DNA from: Zygaena filipendulae
Lineage: Eukaryota; Arthropoda; Insecta; Lepidoptera; Zygaenidae
Assembly: GCA_907165275.2 (NCBI GenBank)
Contig: OU015660.1
Location: forward strand, 9,488,501 to 9,552,500
Direction: 5' to 3'
DNA: 64,000 bases
Both the position numbers and the translations under genes were made by a program. Below, piece after piece: positions 11,259-21,661 of the stretch; the stretch's first letter is position 1, and every line of letters begins with the position of its first letter. The notes below the pieces were generated by a model that made no database searches, was not told where the DNA came from, and saw nothing but the letters and a program-made list of their open reading frames with translations.

Positions 11259-11620
11259 TAATTATTTTGTAAAAAAATTTAATATTCATAAAATTAATGT
11301 AAGTGTAAATAGGCGTTAATTTTTATTTTCCATGTTTTATCATAAATTCGAAACCTATATTTTTAAGGTTCTCGAATATACAACCGAGGTATAAAACTTA
11401 AAAAAATACTAACTTATCTATTTACTTATCCATTCATCTTTCTAGAACTTAAAAATTTTGGGTAATAAGTTTTCACTGCACGGCAACACTCACTAAATGC
11501 TCACATGTTTACGATACGGGCTTCACTTTGTTGTTGACAGCGCTCCGTCTTGAGTTTTTATTTCGTCTGAGGCTGTGAGGTGAAAAATAAAACAATTACA
11601 TTTTCCAAACAATGGGCAAG

Positions 11621-11930
11621 TTGACTAATTTTTTTTAGCCCGTCTTGTAGATTAATAAAAAATATTGGACACGTAATTTTTCTTTTTTTACGTAATCAAA
11701 ACATAACGGCGATACATCGAGTTGAAATTTCGCGTGACGTCACTATCTGGACGGTTTGTATGGCGGGTTTAGCGGTTAGTGACGTCATGACTCATGACCC
11801 CCTCACCCTAAACTTTAATGCGCTTTATCTCGGTATATTTTAATTTATTTGAAAAAGCAAAAAATACGTGTCTATTGTTTTTTTATTTTCTGACGGACTA
11901 ATTAGAATTTTGATTTTCAAAAGTAGTCAA
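11621..11930. mobile_element. TTGACTA-end MITE, longest-type copy 1
   Basis: It begins TTGACTAATTTTTTTTAGCC, CGTCTTGTAGATTAAT and ends GACGGACTAATTAG... AAGTAGTCAA, an inverted-end design without coding frame. The centre carries GCGTGACGTCACTATCTGG and CTAAACTTTAATGCGCTTTA. A close inverted copy lies at 29454-29780. It sits only about 40 bp right of the P-like element. Confidence 0.7.
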
Positions 11931-12036
11931 GGTCCCCATTGCGCGTCACGGTTTTAATAAAAATAAAATTTATACTGATATTATCGTTCCAAAAAGGTTA
12001 GTCTCAATGTTAAACCACAACATAGACATCATCTTT

Positions 12037-12572
12037 TTAGGGTTTCGTACCCGAAGGGTCCAAACGGAGCGTTATTGCTATCACTCGCACTCGCTTGTCC
12101 GTCTGTCCTTCGTCTGTCTCATGGGTTTCACAGTCAAACCGTAGAAGCTACAGTCTTCAAATTTGTACAGTATAGGTACGTATATTAATGACCCAAAGTT
12201 ATACGAATTGCCAAAAAATTTTTTCAAGGATTTCTAAGGGGGCTTCCCATACAGCTAAAGGGGGCGCAATTTTTTTTCGACGGAATTGAGTGGGGTATCG
12301 TTGAATAGAGCTCATTAAGTAGGTAAAAGTTGTTTTTGTGTTTTAAAAACATCGCAAAACTTTTTTTACAACATTTTGTACCGAAGTATTTTCCAACTTC
12401 CCGTTGCCCAATGAACTTAAAACTTGGTAATAATACTTATTATTACTATTACGTATATTTTACTAAAAAAATACCAGCATAACCCGATGTTTTTCTTTGA
12501 AATTCTGTAATTTTACATTTGGTACAGAACCCTAAGTGCGAAGTCCGACCCGCACTTGACCGGTTCTTTTTT
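12037..12572. repeat. AGGGTTTCGTAC repeat, copy 2
   Basis: It has the same plan as the copy at 6222: AGGGTTTCGTACCCGAAGGG, CGCTTGTCCGTCTGTCC, interior GGGGGCTTCCCATACAGC, then GGTACAGAACCCTAAGTGCG and CGCACTTGACCGGTTC. It lies right of the P-like element and the TTGACTA MITE, in a dense transposon cluster. Confidence 0.5.
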
Positions 12573-12699
12573 CTCGTAATAAATTGTGTCACTAGGACGC
12601 TTTTCTAATATTTTCCTAGGGCTTTTCTAGTCAAATTTGTAGAAAAAATAAGAATAGCAGAAAACAGTAAATTTTTTCGCCTAATTTATTATGTAGCCA

Positions 12700-13232
12700 A
12701 GTGAAGCTTTGTCACAGACTTGCTCCTGATCAATTCCAGCAACATTGTGTCCACTGTGGGAAAGCTGTTTGCGGATTGCGTCGTGACTCGTGATCTGGGG
12801 GCACGGTAGTGCCCCCGCCAAGACGAGCCAGCAAAGCGCAAGGGCACTACCTACCTTTTCTCGAAGCGTTTCGTCGTTTTTTTGAACCCTTGTAACTTGG
12901 GTCTGGATTATACCAGATAAACAAAATTTTCGGAATATGTTGTCAATAGCAGACTTATTAAATGTATAAAGTTTTAATTGTATAGCTCCCATCCTTTAGA
13001 TTTTATTGATATCTAAAAAACCTCGATTTCGTCACTGACTCACTGATGATCATCAAAATTCTTAGGGTACTTCCTAATGTCCTAGAAAGCTGAAATTTGG
13101 TATGTAAGCTAGTATTAGTAAACAAACAACAAAAAAATTATAAAACTTGTAACTTTTATCTCCCAACCCCTTAAATTAGGGGATGGAAGTTTGTATGAGA
13201 CTTCTGCAATTTTGACTTACAAAAAGAAATGA
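12700..13232. repeat. Unclassified lepidopteran-style repeat left of the hairpin
   Basis: It has a GC-rich stretch with a small hairpin (GGGGGCACGGTAGTGCCCCC) and CTTTTCTCGAAGCGTTTCG, then TCACTGACTCACTGATGATC, GAAATTTGGTATGTAAGC and GGGGATGGAAGTTTGTATGAG. These are phrases of repeats widely seen in moth genomes. I do not recognise a coding frame. It may form one composite element with the inverted repeat that follows. Confidence 0.4.
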
Positions 13233-13680
13233 AATCCCAACAAAAACATTTTCATGTAAAATGTTGCCAAGACGAGACCATATGCCAGCACTTTCAAAAA
13301 GTTATCAGATCTTATGTAGAGCCAAGCTTCTAACTCTACACGCCTTAACTCTACAAGGTCTAACTTCACAAACTCTACACCTTAGCCAAAATATGTGGCT
13401 TGGCCGTTTCGTTACTACAAAGAACTATTATTATATAACAGAAAAGTAATGAAAAATGGACCAATTTTTCACCATAGGGCCTAAGGGCCATGTGAATGTA
13501 GCGAAATGGTCAAGCCACATATTTTGGCTAAGGTGTAGAGTTTGTGAAGTTAGACCTTGTAGAGTTAAGGCGTGTAGAGTTAGAAGCTTGGCTCTACATA
13601 AGATCTGATAACTTTTTGAAAGTGCTGGCATATGGTCTCGTCTTGGCAACATTTTACATGAAAATGTTTTTGTTGGGATT
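13233..13680. repeat. Long near-perfect inverted repeat (183-bp arms)
   Basis: Left arm 13233-13415 and right arm 13498-13680 are reverse complements with about three mismatches, all near the inner end. The 82-bp spacer begins after GTTTCGTTAC. The same 47-codon reading (beginning MLPRRDHMPALSKSYQ) therefore appears on both strands; it is a shadow of the symmetry, not a gene. The arms include internal echoes of the word CTCTACA. This could be a fold-back transposon or a fresh inverted duplication; a transcript would form a long double-stranded RNA. Confidence 0.9.
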
Positions 13681-14982
13681 CTTTATTTCCGTCAACGATA
13701 AATGATCTTCCACTTGCTTCGCGTCCGTGATACCATTTGTCGTAGATTTGTCACGCACGTTTATCTAGGTTGTTTATCGATCGCGTAAGGGCTTCTGCAG
13801 CCCAAAATAGTGGTCTACCATTGTTTTAACTTAACCTTAATCACTGAACGAATATTAAAAAATACCAACGATAAGTACCTACTTACTTTTTGTTTTTTTT
13901 TTGTTCATATAGTTCAGATATTACTTATTATTTGCCTTAGATTCGAGACCAACTATTAGTTTTAGACATTTTGTAATGCGACTTCTATCTTATTTTTATA
14001 GCAATCTTTCCTAACGCTGAAATCGTTTTCACTGCATTTTGAAACTTTAAAATCTTTTCTCAGTTCCAAACAATTTGAACAAGCAAGCGTTTTGTTTGGC
14101 TCACTGCATTTCTTGGTTCTGGGAATAAGTTGGAAAAGGTTCATGTAACATAAAAGTTTACTTCTCTTGATCTTATATGATTGTGGTTCCATTGAACTAT
14201 TCGGATGAAATATAAAATAATGTTCAAGGTTATCGAATATCGCAAGGAAAGTTCGCCCAACTAGAAATTTTCAATAACTAAAACATCACGATTTGATCCT
14301 TGATCGATGGTGCTATTAAAACGAATCAATTTAGTTTTTTTTTTCGTTTAACCGATCGGAAATTTTCACATAAGAAAATTCAGACACTATTTTTTCTTTT
14401 GTTTTTAAATATATACAAATTAAATATAAAAAGAAAATCGAAATCGACGATGAAAAACAAACGGCTTATAAAAGCAAAGAGTTTGTAACAGGTACTTATA
14501 TACTGTATACAGAACCAACTGCTTAGTTTGGCATCCAGTGACGCTCTGTAATGTCCAAGCACTATGATTATACCATAATGATCAGTATCATAAAAACATA
14601 CATACAGCTGAATGCAGAACCTCCTCCTTTTTGGAAGTCTTGTAAAAACTTATAATCCTCCGTGTAGGTATTATATTCAGGAGTACCCATGCAGCACCTT
14701 CATCCATCACAATTAATTTGGAACCTAAATCACTTCAGCAAAGGTCACCTCATTCACACAGACTATCAAATGAGGCATTGAAGGTAACATTTTTTTTTTT
14801 TTTGTGTTAACGATGAAAGCGTTAAATTAAAATCCTGTCTCCGGGAATCTTGCATTTTTCGTATGATTCTTTTAAATCTCATTAAGTTCCCCTAATTACG
14901 CGTAGCTCTCAAAAAGGACAGGTTTATTACCTACATTTTCATAAGCCTTAATTACAGCGGTTTGTCTTAAAAGTATGACATA
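13681..14982. other. No recognisable feature
   Basis: AT-rich. A 76-codon Cys-rich minus frame at 14192-13962 is seen but matches no family I know. Confidence 0.4.
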
Positions 14983-15179
14983 TAGCTGGTCCCCGCGGTT
15001 TCACCTGCGGTAATTTCGAAGTTCCTGCGGGAATTCCAGGATATAAAGTATCCTATGTCCTTCTTTGTACCCCTAAAAATGTGTATGCAAAATTTCATAA
15101 TCATCGGTCGAGCCGTTAAGGCGTAGGCGAAAGCGTAAGACAGACAGAGTTACTTTCTCATTTATAATATCAGTATGGA
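14983..15179 (-). mobile_element. Helitron-like element
   Basis: The hairpin CCCCGCGGTTTCACCTGCGG lies near the left (3') end, whose CTAG has become TAG after a T. GTACCCCTAAAAATGTGTAT, TTTATAATATCAGTATGGA and a T follow at the 5' end (TC at 15179-15178). It has the about 200-bp size of the common subfamily. Confidence 0.65.
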
Positions 15180-15654
15180 TTTACTTTAAAACAAATACTA
15201 TTTTGTACGTTTTAAACTTCAGTGGAAAAAAATAAGCCAATATTATATGAGCTTACTGATTAAAACACTAAAAGTTACTGGTTCGAAAACACAGATAAAA
15301 CTTGCCACGAAATGTTATAATAGCTGACGATATGATAGTGATTTTAACTGGCGATACTTAATCTGTAATGCCAATGCCGTTTCAGTTATTATGCCCATAT
15401 CAATATTGTGCGAACAGTTTTACCAACTGCATGACTTATTATGCATTATTTTAATAGTAATCTGTGGTTTCACTCGTGTTTTATCATGCGACGCCACTCA
15501 CTGTTGCGCCCAATATTATTTTACGCATTAACTTTTACGAGTAAATTAGGTAACTTTTCTCTTGTCAAGCAATTTCGACGTTTGACTCTCTGTTTTAATT
15601 ATACATCTGCAAAAAGTCTATTAGTAGATTTTGTGTGTTGATGGTAAAAACAAA

Positions 15655-15965
15655 CACAGACAGACAGACGAGAAATCTATCACTTAGTGCGGCCGGGTAT
15701 CGCGCGAACGCATCGCATTATGGGCTCCGCTGAAAATCAGCGCTGCCGCATTCTATGCGACAGCAGATTATGCTGAGTCGGTGTCCAGTTTGGCATCGCA
15801 ACAAATACTTAACAATTCACTCCTACTGAAGATCTCTGCATTTTACTTATATTTTATTTTTTGATCGAAGACATTTTAGGTGTTTTGATGTGGATGCCAA
15901 ATAAAGTTTGTTGATTTTTTCGGGTTTCAAAGCCCACCATTCGCTCGCGTCCCACCGGGCCCATA
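15655..15965. repeat. Unclassified GC-richer repeat
   Basis: It contains GCGGCCGGGTATCGCGCG, GCTGAAAATCAGCGCTGCC, GATGCCAAATAAAGTTTG and CGTCCCACCGGGCCCATAC. The composition differs from its AT-rich surroundings and it has no plausible frame; it looks like the tail of a transposable element. Confidence 0.3.
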
Positions 15966-17629
15966 CTTTGAAAACCACTGGTCTAGACCAATTATAAATA
16001 CCTAATAATTGACCTAGACTACACGAGGGTCGTTCATATATGGATATAGCTCAAAGGTCAAATGTCACTTAACGGTCTTGAATTTGTCGGATGACAGCTT
16101 TGATATAGGACACTATTACCTGGACGTCCGTTATATTATTATTATTAAATACACGTATTAATAATTATTATCTTAGGATATAAAACTAATAACATCAGAT
16201 ACTTTATAAAATATCTTTATATATAGTATATCAAATATCAAAGTTTATTAAACATCAAAGCCCACAAGGATACCGTTTACCCTTTGCATTTTACATTTAC
16301 AGTGTAAATATTCATCAGGCCACTCGATTTTAGATATGAAACCTTGGAGAGAACAGGTATAGTGCGCGTGCACCAATAAACTGTATTGGTTAATCCGTTG
16401 ACGTTGCGGGGAGCCGATAATTAATTACGTGGCGAGCGAGGACCTCTCATCGAGTAAGCCGCTAACTATTTAATATATTAAACGATGCCTTTGTTGTCTG
16501 TCGGGCGTCCTTTGACAGGGAACGCGAAAGAGTTATTATTGACTAAGCAAGCTAACATCGTTTGCAACGTGAAATTATAAGATGCTTAACTATGCTTGTT
16601 ATTTTATGGTGCGATAATAATATAATCAATGATGTTATAAGTAGGTACCCGGATGACTTTTTTTTGGTAGATTTTACAGTTTTTAGCTTTACGTAGAATT
16701 ATAACAGTTGAACGCCATCTATTCTTAAGTAGCTTCAGTGTTACTGTGTCGGTAAAGCAGTATCAAACACTCATTTTCCATTGCTTGAAAACACTGATAA
16801 AACAACTTTTTCTAAAAATGAAACCTAGATCGATTAATCGCCCTCGAAACCCCCTGCATACTAAATTTCATGAAAATCGTTAGAGCCATTTCCGAGATTA
16901 ATTCACCCAACTCTCGCCTCCTTCGTAAAAATCTCGAACTCGAGTTTGCTGTTCGATCCCTGTTTCTTCGTATCTCCTATTCTCAACACAAATCGAACTA
17001 AACTTCGAGTTCATAGTGTAAAATGTTGCCAGTAAAAGCTTATTCGAAAGCCGTATCCATTCCATTCTACACGATTCATCCGGAGCTAAAACGGCAGCAG
17101 CTTTTTATAGTTTTAAAATAGTGTGCATCATTTTATATTAAGAACTAAATTATATTAAATTATATTTGTACCAAAAAAAAAAGAAAAGTTCTTACTTTTA
17201 TCACTTTTACATCATCACTTTAATTTTGTTTAAATTAGTGTGCATAGTATAGATCGTGAAGCATAATATTTGTTTTTGTTTTTACCCTTTCTGGGGGAGG
17301 CAAAGGAATCGTAGTCCATACAGCCTGAAATGGATATAGTATAGAATGGTATAGATTACGATTCTTTTGTTCTTTTTTTTCTGAAGATAACTTCAAAAAA
17401 AAAGATAAATATAAATTTACATCTAATTGAGTTGCTGAGATGCATTTCGATGCTTAATCGGAACTTTAAGCAATGAAGTTGCAGTTATCTACCACCATAG
17501 CACTTAATACAGAGTATATTTACTAATACATAATAAACTTCTAAAACTGTAACATATGTATGGCTCAAAATCCCTTGCCTGTCCCAGAAGGGGCGAAGAT
17601 AAAAAACAACAACAACATCTGAAACTGTC
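15966..17629. other. Mostly unassigned DNA
   Basis: Around 16810-16915, CCCCCTGCATACTAAATTTC, ATGAAAATCGTTAGAGCC is a phrase of a common moth repeat. The rest is unassigned. Confidence 0.4.
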
Positions 17630-17830
17630 ACGCACGACACCGCCATTGAGATTCGAATTCGAAATTTACGTCTCGACCGCTTCCAACCAGTCGAAGCAGT
17701 TCGAACGGCTTTCATTCGAGAAATGTCGACTTCGACATGTCGAGAATTGCTCAACTTGGCTTCATCTCGATTTAATGTTCGAATTCGAACTTTATCTCGA
17801 GTTTGAATCTACTTCGAATGTGTGAGAATT
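17630..17830. repeat. TCGA-rich palindromic block
   Basis: It is dense in TTCGAATTCGAA, CTCGA and TCGACTTCGACATGTCGA words on both strands. The open frames on the two strands are by-products of this composition. Unclassified. Confidence 0.4.
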
Positions 17831-18349
17831 GCCTCCCAGATTATATACATATAGTATAAGAGAATTGCTCGTTTAACGGTAGTAGATAGATAGATGGATG
17901 TGTCATTAGCGATATTGCGATATGCGTTCTCAATCGTTTTTATCGAATGCTGAATAAAAATCCTTAACTGACAGACTAAACCAAATGGAATAAAGAAGTT
18001 ATGAATAGAGACAGCTATTGAATTAAAATAATACCCTTAGATTTTAATAGCATTTGCTTTTTTCTTGTCAATTATTTCTCAAAGCAATATTACTGTCTAC
18101 GTTGATTGTTCGAATTCAATGAACCATGTTAAAAACCCTGAGAGTGAATGCAACATATAACATTAATAAATTACCTACCTCTTTTCCGCTCCCACCGGAG
18201 TATTTATGTGTACTTTACACCCGCAGTGAGGTACCTACATAAAGCCGAAAGCTTAAATCATTATTATTGTCTGAGCAGACAGACCAGAAAATTTCGTGTA
18301 TAATTTCCTTTGGCTATATCTTGCAAACTACCCCATTAATATCTGCAAA

Positions 18350-18713
18350 CATATACCTATGTATATTATAAATGCGAAAGTGAGTTTGTTTGTTTGTTAC
18401 CTACGCTTTCACGTCTCAACGGCTCAACGGATCGTCATGAAATTGTGCATACACGTTGTCAGGGATACAGAAAAGGTCATACATGGGGAAGGTACTTTTT
18501 ATCCTGGAATTCCCGTGGGAACTCCGAAATTACCGCGGGCGAAACCACGGGGAACATTCAGGATCCCAGGACAAAAAGTACCCTAGGTATGTCCTTCTCT
18601 GTGCCCCTGATAATGTATAATACAAAGCTTATGATGATCGGTCGAGTCGTTGAGGCGTGAAAGAGAGAGAAATACAGACATATAGAGTTACTTTCGCATT
18701 TATAATATTAAAA
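18350..18713. mobile_element. Tail-to-tail Helitron-like dimer
   Basis: A forward copy (TATAAATGCGAAAGTGAG... to CCGCGGGCGAAACCACGGGG at about 18555) runs straight into a reversed copy (CAGGATCCCAGGACAAAAAG, GTACCCTAGG, ... TACTTTCGCATTTATAATA). The pair shares one 3' hairpin region, making an imperfect fold-back of about 360 bp with both 5' ends outside. Confidence 0.65.
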
Positions 18714-19264
18714 CGAGGTCTAATGTTTCCACATTAAAAAAGTATAAAACATGCTATTTTATGCCTTGTCATAAATTTCTCCACCTGAACCAAGTGCGAG
18801 AGTGGAAATTTTTATAAATTTCCATATGGGAAGTGGAAAATCTATTAATTAAGCGTCGGCATGAAAATCCAACAATCGGAATATTTTATTTTACTAGAAA
18901 AAAAAAATCTCCGAATCAGCTACAATATTGAGTCTTGTTACCCAAGCGTCGCGTCGTCGTCGTCGGCGACTTTTTACACCGCCCTGGCATCCTCTGGAAT
19001 TAAATTCGCCGTAATGAAATGTTTACCTTCGTCCCTCACCGTCTGTAATTTACTGCCCCTTTTTATTAAAATACAACGGCACAAGTAGGTAGCTGCGTGC
19101 GATATGCCAAATATATTGGGTGCTAACTGCTAACGATCCCGTGGGCGATATTAAAAAAAATCACACAGCGGCGCAAACACTTGATGTTCTATCGCTTCCT
19201 TTCAAAACACGCTTCTTTTATTCGGAGTTGAGTAAAGCTTTGTTGTATTTTCACTATTCTAACA

Positions 19265-19500
19265 AATATTGTAAATGCGAATGTGAGTTTGTTTGTTTGT
19301 TACGCTTTCACGCCTTACCAACTCAACCGATCATCATGAAAATTCGATGCAGGTTGTACAGGGTACCAAAAAAGGCATAAAAGGTACTTTCGTCCAGGAA
19401 AACGTACTTTTGCCAAATGTTAGAAAATTGATTGATAAAAATCTGCATTAATAAATTTACCTATATCAGGCTTGATATCAGGCTTCCGTCGGGAACTCCA
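19265..19500 (+). mobile_element. Helitron-like element, 5' part
   Basis: ATTGTAAATGCGAATGTGAG, TTTGTTTGTTTGTTACGC, TTTCACGCCTTACCAACTC and GGTACTTTCGTCCAGGA match the family's 5' half. The 3' half has been replaced or scrambled; only CCGTCGGGAACTCC near 19486 recalls it. Confidence 0.5.
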
Positions 19501-20984
19501 AAAATCAAAATATAATCCTATTTCGGTTGTCGTCATATTATTAGCACGTACAGAGTCGCCATTCATTCACTATAGTTGAAACAGAAAACTAAATGAACAA
19601 ACCCACTCATGGGGTATTCATTGTGGCGCCATACATTCATTGTTTTTGGCTATGGCTTCTTCAAGTGATCTGTGGGTGTTTTACGTTAGTATACTAATAG
19701 TTTTACTCTCTTTCTTTCAACTAATACGCAATGGAAAATCCTAAAAAGTTCCAAATACTTTCAACGAAAAAATATTATTTTTGAATTGAGTATGAAACAT
19801 TTTTTTGAGGAGGAAAAATATCTCTATTAGGTATCGAGTTTGAATTTAATAGGAAATGTTTTTCTCCACTGCGGAAACTTTCATTGTTCATTCTCTAACA
19901 CCCTACTTGGCTGGTTTGTTAATATTATTATTAGCTACTTATAGTTTAAATTGCTTAAAAATTAAAATCTAATTTAGTTCAGCTTTACGTAGGTCGTAAG
20001 TATAGATAACGTGACAGTAGTAGTAGTTAACGTGACGAAATTGATTTCATCGAGGTTAATATGTTGTTCAGTCTATCCGGTTTATCTGAAGCCGTTTTAT
20101 TATAACCGTGTTAGTGCCATCTATGTTCCTAGTAAACTGTATCCTTCATCTGTACCAACTCCACCTACCGATATACTTTAGTATGAATTCAACTCCGTTC
20201 CAATTCAAACAGCGGCTTCAGCGACATCTCTGAAAACTCGTCTTCCAACGCCATCTATTTCAGGGGTTTTCAGAAACGAACCTTCATACAATCCTGTTTG
20301 TTGACTCTCAGTAAAATGAATATTTTCTTGATCTCCTAGTATCTCTGTTAGAGGGAGTCCTTTTGAAAAGTAAGCTTTGCTAGAGTTTTTCAAATAAGCT
20401 TGTTCAGCTACTTCTTGCCTTCGCTTCTCCTAAGATTACAATTTAGATCTAGATTTAGATTTTAATTTAAGATTAAGATTTAATTCTTACTTCAATTATG
20501 TTAAATTAGAAATAGTATTATTTAATTTTTTTATTAAAATAGGTAATAATACTATGTATGGTGTGACAGCACTCGTGTTTATATAGCCAAATAAATGTTC
20601 AATAGAATAAATATTACCTGTTCATATTATTATATCTACTGATACTAATTTAATTTGAAAAACAATCTGAACAAAACTTGTTGGTCGCCATTATCGAATT
20701 GTTACTTCCTAGCTTCCCACTCTCTTTATCTCGTCGAAGTTTTATAATTTATCTCGTTTCTGGAAATTTCCGGACACTTTAGTGAACTTCGCAGTGACTC
20801 CCAATCTAAATGAGAAACCAACTTATCATGCACTGATGTACCTACGTGTCGTGTCGTGAATTTGGCTAAGATAAATTTAATTTTTTACATTAATTAAATA
20901 AAAAAATCGATTTTATTTGTTTACTTTTTCTCTTTCATGTTTAGATTAGAAAAACATTCTTGTACGAGTAATAACCCTAACAAT
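19501..20984. other. No recognisable feature
   Basis: AT-rich; a degenerate (AGATTT)n-like patch at about 20440-20480. No coding signal. Confidence 0.45.
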
Positions 20985-21232
20985 GAGCTTGAGCTGTCGG
21001 TGAAGGAAAAACATCGTGAGGAAACCATAGCATGGTGGTAGGGCGCTCTCAAGTGCCCGGCTGGCTAGCAACCACCTTCAATTTGCAAATCTGTCGCCAA
21101 GCACCTAACGGTGTGTTCCGGCAGCCCCACTTGAAAGCCAGTTCCCATCCCCATTCCAGGTCAGCAACGCGGCGGTAATCACTTACCATCAGGTGTACCA
21201 CTTGCCCGTTTGCCCCCTATGACATAAAAAAA
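20985..21232 (+). mobile_element. Non-LTR 3' end or SINE
   Basis: GGTGAAGGAAAAACATCGTG and AGGAAACC, a GC-rich middle, then TTACCATCAGGTGTACCAC, TTGCCCGTTTGCCCCCTATG and a final ACATAAAAAAAAA. Its 3' part (CCCCCTATGACATAAAAA) recurs in reverse at about 37561-37620, so both are copies of one retroposon family. Confidence 0.55.
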
Positions 21233-21661
21233 AATTCAAAATGATGAAGCAAATCTTGAGTTAAAAGAAAATTAAAAATTTTTGTATGAAAATGGACAAA
21301 AATAGCGTGTCGTCTCATTGTGTAATGAGCAGGATCGAGTCTTGCGTTTTACTGAACCGTTTGTTGTAAATAATGAAATATTGACTGTAGAGTGTAGATT
21401 ATATTTAGTGCACAATTATTATTCGTAGGTAGGTACGTGACTAATTTTACATGAAAAAAAAACTTTCAATGGAACTGGTTATGTAGGGTTTTCGGAGGTC
21501 GCAGGGGAGTTTTAATATGAAGCACAATAATTATAGCAAAGCCAAAGCCGACATCTAGGTTACCGGACTTAAATAAAATGCAAATTACTCTGAAATTTAA
21601 ATTTATTTCGTTTTGTTTCACACTTATCTGCTTCATTAATCTCCTACGGGCCATTTCATCT

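Larger units (their letters stand above)
10034..11579 (+). mobile_element. P-like DNA transposon relic with 8-bp target duplication
   Basis: The element body is 10042-11571 (1530 bp), with GCTGTGAG repeated exactly at 10034-10041 and 11572-11579. The inverted ends match perfectly for about 35 bp, starting CTCAGACGAAATAAAAACTC, with further imperfect pairing inside. Near the left end a short frame begins like a THAP DNA-binding domain. THAP plus an 8-bp duplication points to the P superfamily; hAT is the alternative. No transposase body remains, and a second element (10476-11258) is nested in the middle. Confidence 0.75.

Noticed and set aside
13261..13652. Two identical small proteins on opposite strands
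   Set aside because: Artefact of the 183-bp inverted repeat; no family, no start context.
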